Positions 48,986-55,066 of a stretch of 55,066 bases of DNA are shown in pieces; position 1 is the first letter of the stretch, and each line of letters begins with the position of its first letter. The stretch is taken from the NCBI GenBank assembly GCA_016187125.1, contig JACPKF010000004.1, positions 23,868 to 78,933 on the forward strand. Reading direction: 5' to 3'. Position numbers and translations under genes: made by a program. The notes beneath the pieces are model-generated. The model made no database searches, had not been told where the DNA came from, and saw only the letters and a list, made by a program, of their open reading frames with translations. Source of the DNA: Candidatus Saccharimonadota bacterium. GTDB taxonomy: Bacteria; Patescibacteriota; Saccharimonadia; Saccharimonadales; UBA10212.

Positions 48986-49234
48986 ATGGTAATTCAAAAT
49001 ATTTCGACTAAAGAACTGCGCGAACAGCTGCCGAAGGTCCGCGCTGGGCTCGCCCGCGGCGACCATTTCCTCTTGATCTACCGTTCTAGGCCAATTGCCC
49101 GCTTAGAGCCTGTGGAACAGAGATCTTTAACGGGCAGCCGTGTCCGAGGCGGGGGCCTGCGCTTGCAAGCCAATTCTAAACAAAGACTGACGCCCGAGTA
49201 CCTCAAAAAACTTGCCAGCCAGCGCTATGAATAA
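48986..49234 (+). CDS. Phd/YefM-like antitoxin
   Basis: An 82-aa protein: VIQNISTKELREQLPKVRAG is a Phd/YefM-type N-terminal fold, DHFLLIYRSRPIARLEP the typical beta pair. The C-terminal helical tail (KQRLTPEYLKKLASQRYE) would bind the PIN toxin. Leaderless start. Its stop overlaps the toxin start by 8 bp. Confidence 0.82.
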   Translation: MVIQNISTKELREQLPKVRAGLARGDHFLLIYRSRPIARLEPVEQRSLTGSRVRGGGLRLQANSKQRLTPEYLKKLASQRYE

Positions 49235-49652
49235 ACCGGCATCAGTCTTCCTTGATGCCAACGTGCTGATTTATTTTCTCGATGAAACTGCCAGGCAACA
49301 CACCGTAACAATCTCTAACTTGCAAAATCTAGTTGATAAGCAGGCACAATTATATACATCACACCATGTTATTGAAGAAGTGTTATTTATCGTAAGCAAA
49401 CTGGCAAGCTCTAAAGCTGTAGTTACTGTGGCCATCAAACAAATAGCCAAACTGCCAGGGCTGTTATTAGTTGAGCCGGCGACCGACCTTCAATTTGCGC
49501 TAAGATACGTGGAACTTTGGCAAAAAACAAGCTTAGGGATTAATGATGCCTTACTTCTGCAACTAATTATTGACGGTAGTATAGGCCAGATTTTCAGTTT
49601 TGACGCCGCACTACTGCGCCAGGCAAAAAAGTTCGGTATCCAGGCAGCATAA
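49227..49652 (+). CDS. VapC-like PIN-domain toxin
   Basis: A 141-aa PIN ribonuclease: first acidic site SVFLDANVLIYFLDE, later acid in INDALLLQLI and a final DAALL in FSFDAALLRQAKKFGI, matching the conserved Asp residues. Start MNKPASVF was chosen because of its 8-bp overlap with the antitoxin. The Phd-VapC pairing is common. Confidence 0.87.
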   Translation: MNKPASVFLDANVLIYFLDETARQHTVTISNLQNLVDKQAQLYTSHHVIEEVLFIVSKLASSKAVVTVAIKQIAKLPGLLLVEPATDLQFALRYVELWQKTSLGINDALLLQLIIDGSIGQIFSFDAALLRQAKKFGIQAA

Positions 49653-49932
49653 AACGGTTGTCGTATCTATTTACATACTCTATGAGGTTTTGAAATAAGT
49701 GCGTGGGTTATAACAATTTAAGCGCTCAAGAAGAAGCCGATCAACCAGCCAATAGTAGTGCCTCAAGCTGAGAGCCAGCTGAACGTGGTTTATATAACTG
49801 TGGATAACATTTGTAATATGCCGCGGAATTAGAGATAGTGTAAGTTAAGCATTAATCAAGACAAAGGAGGGCCTATAGCAACTTAAGCAAACTTCGATCA
49901 ACGCAAATCATATAAATTTAAAGGAGAAATGA
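49653..49932 (+). promoter_or_regulatory. Long leader region of the repeat-protein gene
   Basis: 280 bp without a supported gene. An AAAGGAGGGCC stretch at 49862 and a second AAAGGAG at 49919 lie before the ATG; only the second is correctly placed. The first resembles an orphan SD. The combination suggests a long structured 5' UTR for a highly expressed gene. Confidence 0.4.
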
Positions 49933-52809
49933 ATGTTACGTAAATTACGTGATATAGCAGTGATAGGAGCTTTGCTGACCCTGCTAATAGGGCCTTCTGC
50001 AGCCTATGCAGCTGCTACTCTTTCAGGAGCTACGTTGGACTTCGGTCAAGGCGGCTCCAAGATCTGGGATGATGGAGATCTAAAGATCTCGACCGACAAC
50101 TTCCTATATCTTGGCGGTCCTTCATTGACTTATGTTTCCAACGCCCTTGAGGTGCACGGTGCTATTCGTGTAGGCAATGCCTTCACAGGCGCCTTCAACG
50201 GCTCCCAGATCTACGATGATGGCGCATTGCGCATCCAAGGCAACACGTCTGGCGGTACTGTCATAAGCGGTGCTGTTCAGTTTACTGGTACAGTTACGGG
50301 CTTGCCCGCAGCTGCCGGTTCCGTTGCTTTGACCCCAACCACTGCTCAGACAATTTTGCCGAGTACTAACACTGTTCCTTTGACAGTTCAGCTGGTATCT
50401 GGTGGCAACACCAATATTTTGAACTTGAACAGCGCTGCTGGCACAACCGTCTTTAGTGTGGGCTCAACTGGTAACACAGCTGTTTCCGGCACTTTGACAG
50501 TCACCAATGACGCTACCTTCGCAGGAAACGTCACACTAGGTGATGCCGCTGCTGACACGATCACCTTCACTGGTACGCCAACCTTCGGTACAGTCGCTGC
50601 TACAACTGTCACAGCCGTTACATATAATGGCACGGCTGTGGGCACAAATGGTGTACTATTCAACAACCTCACCACTGGTAACATCACCGTCGGTGGTGTC
50701 CAGACCACAGGTACGATTACCATCGGTGCCGCCGCTGCCCAAACTGGCAACGTCGTCATTAACGGTGGCATAACTGGTGGTGCGAACACCTTGTTCAATA
50801 ACTCCACGACTTCAACCATCGCCATTGGCGGTGCCTTGACAACCGGAACATTGACACTCGGTAACGCTGCCGGTACTGGCGCCGTAGTTCTTAGTGGTGG
50901 TACAACCGCTGCTAACACCCTGTTTGCTAATGTCACAACTGGTACCATTACACTTGGTGCTGGTTTAACCGGTGGTGCCTTTACCCTTGGTGCGGCTGCT
51001 AACACCGCTGCGACCGTACTTAATGGTGGTACAACCGCTGCTAACACCATATTCGCTGGAACTACAACTGGTTCCATTACCCTTGGCGCTGGTTTGACAA
51101 CTGGTAACTTGACACTCGGTAACGCTGCGGCCACGACTAGCCAAACCATCATCAACGGTGGTTTAAGCACTACAACGGCTGCGCCTAACCAATTGTTCCC
51201 CAACGTTACTACTGGTAACTTGTCAATCGGACAAGGCCTGACAACCGGTGGCATCTGGATTGGCGGTGGCGTAATTGCCGCTGGCGTAATCAATGTTGCT
51301 AACGGTACAGTCGCTGGTGCTGCCAATGCTGGAGCCCAGACAGTCAATATTGCTGGCGCTTTGGCCACAGGTGCAAATACCGTCAACATCGCATCTGGCG
51401 CTGGTACGGGTAACACTGTTAATGTTGCAAGCGGTGTCAACACCGGCACTGATACCATAAACTTAGGAAGTGGTAACGGTGCAACTAAGACCGTTAACAT
51501 TGCCACTGGTGTAACAACCACGGCAACTAATGTTAATGTCGCAACTGGTGCAGCCGCTGCCACGGTTACCATCGGTAACGTCACTGGCGCAACTGCCGTT
51601 AACATCAACACTGGTACGGGTGCTTCAACCTTTGCCACAACCGGCGCTGGTACCTTAGTTGTCGGTGGTGCCGCAAGCACAGGTGCACTGACTTTTGGTG
51701 CAAGCACAGGTGCTGGCCAAACGGTTAACATCGGCACTGGTGCTTCAACTGGTGCAGACATTGTTAACATTGGTACTGGTACAGCCACAACCTCTAAGAC
51801 GGTTAACATTGCTACTGGTGCCATTTCGACAGTCAACATTGGTACCGGCGCCTTTGCCAATACTCTCAATATTGGTACGGGTAACACTACCGGTGTAGTC
51901 ACATTTGGTGCTACTGCCGCTACTGGTAACACGATCATCCGTGGTACTCAGACAACTGGTACAAATGCTCTGTTTGACAACACCACAACCGCTAACACCA
52001 CATTCTTGAACGGTGTCACAACTGGTACCATCACCATCGCTGGTGCTTTGACTACCGGTACCTACACGGTTGGTACAGCTACCGCTACTGGAACCACCAC
52101 TTACCGTGGTACTCAGACAACTGGCGTGAACGCACTGTTTGACAACACCACAACCGCTAACACCACATTCTTGAACGGTGTCACAACTGGTAACATTACC
52201 ATCGCTGGTGCTTTGACGACTGGTGTCTACACGGTTGGTACAGCTGCCGCTACTGGCAACACTGTTTACCGTGGTACTCAAACAACTGGTACAAACTCAC
52301 TGTTTGACAACACCACAACCGCTAACACCACGATGTTTGCTGGTGTCACAACTGGTACCATCACCATCGCTGGTGCTGTGACGACTGGTAACATCGCTAT
52401 TGGCAACGCAGGCGCCAACGGAAACACAGTCACCATTAACTCTGGTTCCACTACAACTGGACGAGTTATCTTGGCTGGTAGTGGTCAGTTAGACTTCAAT
52501 GGTACGGCTCCTGCTGCCCCAGCCGCAACTGGCGCAGGTACAGGTACCATCATCGCTAACTCGACTGACGCTGTAGGACAGATTGGTGTTGACTCACAGG
52601 TACTTAACACTGCCCTGGTCTTGACCTTCAGCCACACCTACACGGTGGCTCCTCTTTGTGTAATCGCAGGTGCGGATGCCGGTGCTGCCACAGCAATTGG
52701 TAGTGCAGCCGGGGTCATTGTTACCTCGGATGCAACCACCATGACCTTGACCTACACAGGTGTTGCTTCTGCCAAGACGTTCAACTACCACTGCTTCAAA
52801 GCTACATAG
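49933..52809 (+). CDS. Large secreted Thr/Gly/Ala-rich repeat protein
   Basis: A 958-aa secreted protein. The signal peptide (IAVIGALLTLLIGPSAAYA) is probably cut near residue 27. Then about 90 residues (GGSKIWDDGDLKISTDNFLY) occur with a duplicated SKIWDDG/SQIYDDG motif. From ~130 to ~860 there are short TTGxITIGxxLTTG-type repeats suggesting a beta-solenoid. The end is a non-repetitive ~95-residue domain with two cysteines (PLCVIAG, NYHCFKAT). No membrane or LPXTG anchor is seen. Probable surface fibre or adhesin. Codon use is biased toward GGT and ACT/ACA, and the strong SD AAAGGAG suggests high expression. Confidence 0.88.
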   Translation: MLRKLRDIAVIGALLTLLIGPSAAYAAATLSGATLDFGQGGSKIWDDGDLKISTDNFLYLGGPSLTYVSNALEVHGAIRVGNAFTGAFNGSQIYDDGALRIQGNTSGGTVISGAVQFTGTVTGLPAAAGSVALTPTTAQTILPSTNTVPLTVQLVSGGNTNILNLNSAAGTTVFSVGSTGNTAVSGTLTVTNDATFAGNVTLGDAAADTITFTGTPTFGTVAATTVTAVTYNGTAVGTNGVLFNNLTTGNITVGGVQTTGTITIGAAAAQTGNVVINGGITGGANTLFNNSTTSTIAIGGALTTGTLTLGNAAGTGAVVLSGGTTAANTLFANVTTGTITLGAGLTGGAFTLGAAANTAATVLNGGTTAANTIFAGTTTGSITLGAGLTTGNLTLGNAAATTSQTIINGGLSTTTAAPNQLFPNVTTGNLSIGQGLTTGGIWIGGGVIAAGVINVANGTVAGAANAGAQTVNIAGALATGANTVNIASGAGTGNTVNVASGVNTGTDTINLGSGNGATKTVNIATGVTTTATNVNVATGAAAATVTIGNVTGATAVNINTGTGASTFATTGAGTLVVGGAASTGALTFGASTGAGQTVNIGTGASTGADIVNIGTGTATTSKTVNIATGAISTVNIGTGAFANTLNIGTGNTTGVVTFGATAATGNTIIRGTQTTGTNALFDNTTTANTTFLNGVTTGTITIAGALTTGTYTVGTATATGTTTYRGTQTTGVNALFDNTTTANTTFLNGVTTGNITIAGALTTGVYTVGTAAATGNTVYRGTQTTGTNSLFDNTTTANTTMFAGVTTGTITIAGAVTTGNIAIGNAGANGNTVTINSGSTTTGRVILAGSGQLDFNGTAPAAPAATGAGTGTIIANSTDAVGQIGVDSQVLNTALVLTFSHTYTVAPLCVIAGADAGAATAIGSAAGVIVTSDATTMTLTYTGVASAKTFNYHCFKAT
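51941..52435 (+). repeat. Three 165-bp tandem repeats
   Basis: Units begin at 51941, 52106 and 52271, exactly 55 codons apart, each reading RGTQTTG then LFDNTTTANTT. DNA identity is high (TTTGACAACACCACAACCGC in all three), so they duplicated recently. Confidence 0.85.
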
Positions 52810-52886
52810 GATTAGTTGATGCTGTTTCGCTAGCTAGACTAGAAACCGGGTCGCTCCCAGTTCTGAAAACTACGAGCAGTAAGTCC

Positions 52887-52916
52887 AAAAACAGGTCTCT
52901 TTCGAGGCCTGTTTTT
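52887..52916 (+). terminator. Terminator of the repeat-protein gene
   Basis: AAAAACAGGTCTC-TTTC-GAGGCCTGTTTTT hairpin ending in a T-run, 80 nt after the stop. Confidence 0.9.
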
Positions 52917-52956
52917 GCTAGTCTATGAAAAGATTAAAGTCTGAAAGTGTTTCTGA

Positions 52957-52962
52957 TATAGT
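52957..52962 (+). promoter_or_regulatory. Extended -10 of the 52971 gene
   Basis: TG-A-TATAGT; the ATG follows after 8 nt, so the mRNA is leaderless or nearly so. Confidence 0.6.
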
Positions 52963-52970
52963 ATTTGGAT

Positions 52971-53876
52971 ATGAAATTAGCTCGCGCCCCCCGCAAAATT
53001 TATCTGCCGCTTTTAGGTCTAGCGTTAGTTTTGGCGGTCGGGCTTGCCTACAGGGAGGTCTGGCATAAGCCGGCCAAGCCGGCTGTGGTAGAGGCAAAAT
53101 ACGTTAGTTTTACTGGTAACTACCTTTTTACTATTCCGGCTAAATACACTGCCAACGGCACAGCCATACCTGATGTTGCGCTGGTATACCCAAAGGCATC
53201 ATCCCTCCAAGACGGGCAGAGTCTTAATGACCTGTATGCAAACGGCGCTGTCGCTGTCCAGCCAATCAGGGAACTCAAAAATGACGACCCCCAAGCATTT
53301 AATGCCTATGTTACGGGCGTATTGGCGGCTGAGCTGAGGAAGACCTTTAAGGCAGCGACTGATCTACGCCCCGCCAAGCAGAAAGGGGTTGATGCGGTTG
53401 AAGTTTCTGCCTTAGGGGGAGCCGGCAAGGTTTTTAGAATAAACTACGCAATTGACTTAGCCCAGCCGGTACTTGTGGTGGCCCAAGACCGTAGCGATGC
53501 TTTTAAAGCCGTTGGTTCTTCTATGGAAGATCTTATGAAGAGCAACTTGAAAACTGACATAGACCAGGCCGCCCAGGCCGCAAAGGAAACTGCACAAGGA
53601 CTCAAAGACCAAAAGATTAAGGAGTTAAGAAAAAACGCCTCGTCCGGATTTAAGAAAAAGACGACCGAGGTGCAGCTGGCTGATACTCTTCAAAAGTCGA
53701 GCCAGTATTTCCAGCGGCCAATTAGCATTGTCGGCGGTTTGTACAACGGCGAATTTTTTATTGCTCAACTTGTTTTTGAAGTAAAAGCGGCGGGCGACCA
53801 ACCTGTGCCAGGGGTAGTATCACTACATAAAGAAGGCAAAACCTGGAAACTTGACGACCTACAGTTGCCTAAATAG
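52971..53876 (+). CDS. Membrane-anchored paralogue 1, unknown function
   Basis: A 301-aa protein with an N-terminal helix (IYLPLLGLALVLAVGLAY) and an external domain. It is a full-length paralogue of the next gene: both have NYLFTIPAKY/SYVFKIPKNY, VQPIRELKNDDPQAFNAYV against AQPLALTDHSPKAFKDYV, and ISIVGGLYNGEF against IAVSGGSYSAGEF with the final GKTWKLDDLQLP. The central region is helical and lysine-rich. Family unknown. Start is the ATG at 52971, not the TTG 6 nt upstream. Confidence 0.75.
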   Translation: MKLARAPRKIYLPLLGLALVLAVGLAYREVWHKPAKPAVVEAKYVSFTGNYLFTIPAKYTANGTAIPDVALVYPKASSLQDGQSLNDLYANGAVAVQPIRELKNDDPQAFNAYVTGVLAAELRKTFKAATDLRPAKQKGVDAVEVSALGGAGKVFRINYAIDLAQPVLVVAQDRSDAFKAVGSSMEDLMKSNLKTDIDQAAQAAKETAQGLKDQKIKELRKNASSGFKKKTTEVQLADTLQKSSQYFQRPISIVGGLYNGEFFIAQLVFEVKAAGDQPVPGVVSLHKEGKTWKLDDLQLPK

Positions 53877-53968
53877 CTTGGAAAAAAACTAATTTTCTCA
53901 GCTAGCCCTCAGGATAAATAGGTAGAATAGGGTCAACCTAAGCTTGAAGGAAACAATAAATTATATGG

Positions 53969-53974
53969 TAAACT
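53969..53974 (+). promoter_or_regulatory. Extended -10 of the 53982 gene
   Basis: TG-G-TAAACT with a 7-nt gap to the ATG: leaderless. The sequence ATATGGTAAACT resembles the toxin-antitoxin promoter (TTATGGTAAACT). Confidence 0.6.
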
Positions 53975-53981
53975 ATCTGCT

Positions 53982-54890
53982 ATGATTAAAAAACTTACTT
54001 CACTATCGCACAAAACACTGTTTCTATTTCTAGTTATTATAATAGCTATAGGGGCAGTTTTTTATGTATCCGCCAACAAAGCAAAGCCAATTGCCACAAG
54101 CGGGTTACCCGAGTATCTCAACCTTGGCAACAGCTATGTTTTTAAAATTCCCAAAAACTATAGCGTCGACGCCCAATCTGTACCGGGCGCGGAACTAATC
54201 TATTCTACTCCGATAACTGCCAAAACCGTGGATGACATTTATAATCAAAGTGGCATAGCCGCCCAACCACTAGCTTTGACCGACCATAGTCCCAAGGCCT
54301 TCAAGGATTACGTTAATGGCACTTATTTGTCCGACTTAAAGAAAAACCTTTCTACGAACGATGTTGAGGTCAAATTTGGCAAAACCAACGGCTCGGACAA
54401 TGTCAAGATAACCGTCAGGAAAGATGGCAAGCAAATAAGATATATTTATCTAAAAGGTGGCCAGCATCCGGTGGCAGTTTTAGCCAAAACCGAAACAGAT
54501 AACTTCAAAGTGATTGAGCAAACAATAAATGATGTCGAAAATAGCGATCTTGAAAATGAAACCGATGGTATAAAAAAGTCAATCCAAAACAATATCCAAC
54601 TGGCTAAAGACCAAAAAGCCCAGGAACTATATGCCGGTGCTGCGCCAGCCCTGCGCGCACAAATAACTCAAGACACGCTGGCCTCGGGCCTAAAAAGCGC
54701 TTCTTCATATCTGGCCCAAAACATTGCCGTTAGCGGCGGTAGTTATAGTGCAGGCGAATTTTCGGCCGCACTGCGCTTTACTCCGGTGGGCCAGGACAAT
54801 CCTCAACCGACCTTCGGAGCCATAGCCCTAAAAAAAATTGACGGCCAATGGAAACTCCAAGCCCTGTCACTGCCAACACCGAAGCAATAA
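53982..54890 (+). CDS. Membrane-anchored paralogue 2, unknown function
   Basis: A 302-aa paralogue of the preceding gene, with helix TLFLFLVIIIAIGAVFYV and the same order of motifs across the external domain. The copies have diverged strongly, so the duplication is old. Each has its own leaderless promoter, so they can be regulated separately. Function unknown; the location after a secreted repeat protein suggests an envelope role. Confidence 0.75.
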   Translation: MIKKLTSLSHKTLFLFLVIIIAIGAVFYVSANKAKPIATSGLPEYLNLGNSYVFKIPKNYSVDAQSVPGAELIYSTPITAKTVDDIYNQSGIAAQPLALTDHSPKAFKDYVNGTYLSDLKKNLSTNDVEVKFGKTNGSDNVKITVRKDGKQIRYIYLKGGQHPVAVLAKTETDNFKVIEQTINDVENSDLENETDGIKKSIQNNIQLAKDQKAQELYAGAAPALRAQITQDTLASGLKSASSYLAQNIAVSGGSYSAGEFSAALRFTPVGQDNPQPTFGAIALKKIDGQWKLQALSLPTPKQ

Positions 54891-54911
54891 AATGCTGAGC
54901 GCTTTCCATGA

Positions 54912-54960
54912 ACCCTTCACCATTCACCCTTCACCATGCATTGACCATTTACCATTAACT
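54912..54960. repeat. TTACCATT-type repeat
   Basis: CATGAACCCTTCACCATTCA, CCCTTCACCATGCATTGACC and TTTACCATTAAC words; the same family as inside lepA and between the ABC genes. Confidence 0.65.
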
Positions 54961-55003
54961 ATGATGTAAAGCATGAGCAATTTCATATTTTACACTGTCT
55001 GTT

Positions 55004-55009
55004 TACAAT
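55004..55009 (+). promoter_or_regulatory. -10 box of the last gene
   Basis: TACAAT, ATG 7 nt later: another leaderless arrangement. Confidence 0.5.
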
Positions 55010-55016
55010 GCTTATC

Positions 55017-55066
55017 ATGTCCGATAAGTTCTTAGCACTTGATATACGAACGGTAAACTTTAGCAG
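55017..55066 (+). CDS. Start of an incomplete gene
   Basis: Only 16 codons remain: MSDKFLALDIRTVNFS, cut by the window end. LALDI followed by a serine strand is the style of actin-fold ATPases such as PilM, but this is too short to assign. The start is supported by the -10 box at 55004. Confidence 0.45.
   Translation, partial: MSDKFLALDIRTVNFS

Noticed and set aside
50388-51938. 516-codon minus-strand open frame rich in V, P, A and M
   Set aside because: Shadow of the low-complexity repeat-protein gene; its composition simply mirrors the ACT/GGT codons of the other strand.
51745-52281. 178-codon minus-strand frame rich in Ser, Cys and Gly
   Set aside because: Another shadow of the tandem repeats in the secreted protein gene.

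Overview
The window looks like a chromosomal segment of a Patescibacteria (CPR) genome, most likely Candidatus Saccharibacteria. This is inference from gene content, not from a marker-gene search. Supporting signs are many short single-pass membrane proteins of unknown function, a short basic protein (15328-15525) of a type I associate with this group, a shortened HrcA, a PaaX/Cas2-like protein without CRISPR, a MurC-MurJ cell-wall set, and EndoQ. UGA ends genes normally (for example rimK), so the recoded UGA of Gracilibacteria/SR1 is excluded.

Layout. 0-1.6 kb: rimK and a retropepsin-like rimB partner. 1.9-2.5 kb: a degenerate GGDEF protein. 2.5-9.5 kb: a long minus-strand heat-shock operon, hrcA-orf-grpE-orf-orf-dnaK-orf-orf-orf-orf-orf-dnaJ, behind two CIRCE-like operators. 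It contains eight small unknown genes and duplicated fragments of both ends of dnaK. 9.7-15 kb: gmk, a second guanylate-kinase-like gene, a small membrane protein, lepA with a repeat-derived insertion, and murJ. 15-25 kb: membrane proteins, murC, AlkA-like glycosylase, tsaC, a beta-propeller-like membrane protein and a MacB-type ABC exporter pair. 25-35 kb: an XRE regulator, hydrolase, aspS, a PaaX/Cas2-like protein flanked by palindromes, a CNNM/CorC-like protein, DsbA, an Nramp-like transporter, a P-type ATPase and a VTT protein. 35-43 kb: a KefB-like antiporter and several lineage-specific proteins. 43-49.7 kb: EndoQ, MazEF, GIY-YIG, tRNA-Asn, a PPC-domain protein, an EamA transporter and a Phd/VapC pair. 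49.9-55 kb: a 958-residue secreted repeat protein, two paralogous membrane-anchored proteins and the start of an incomplete gene.

The most interesting signal is a 107-110 nt leader element present three times, directly in front of rimK, murJ and the CNNM/CorC-like gene. Each copy holds a 34-35 codon ORF starting MNPVR and ending TTC-TAA, four bases before the downstream ATG. Its two ends form a long stem that would cover the downstream SD region and start codon, and the inner part of the stem shows compensatory changes between copies.

A second theme is repeats that enter coding sequence: a 20-27 bp family in dnaJ, dnaK and the PPC gene, and a TTACCATT-rich family in lepA. Several two-copy palindromic families occur between genes. 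A third theme is initiation without a 5' UTR: many genes have a -10 box 6-8 nt upstream of the start codon and no SD.
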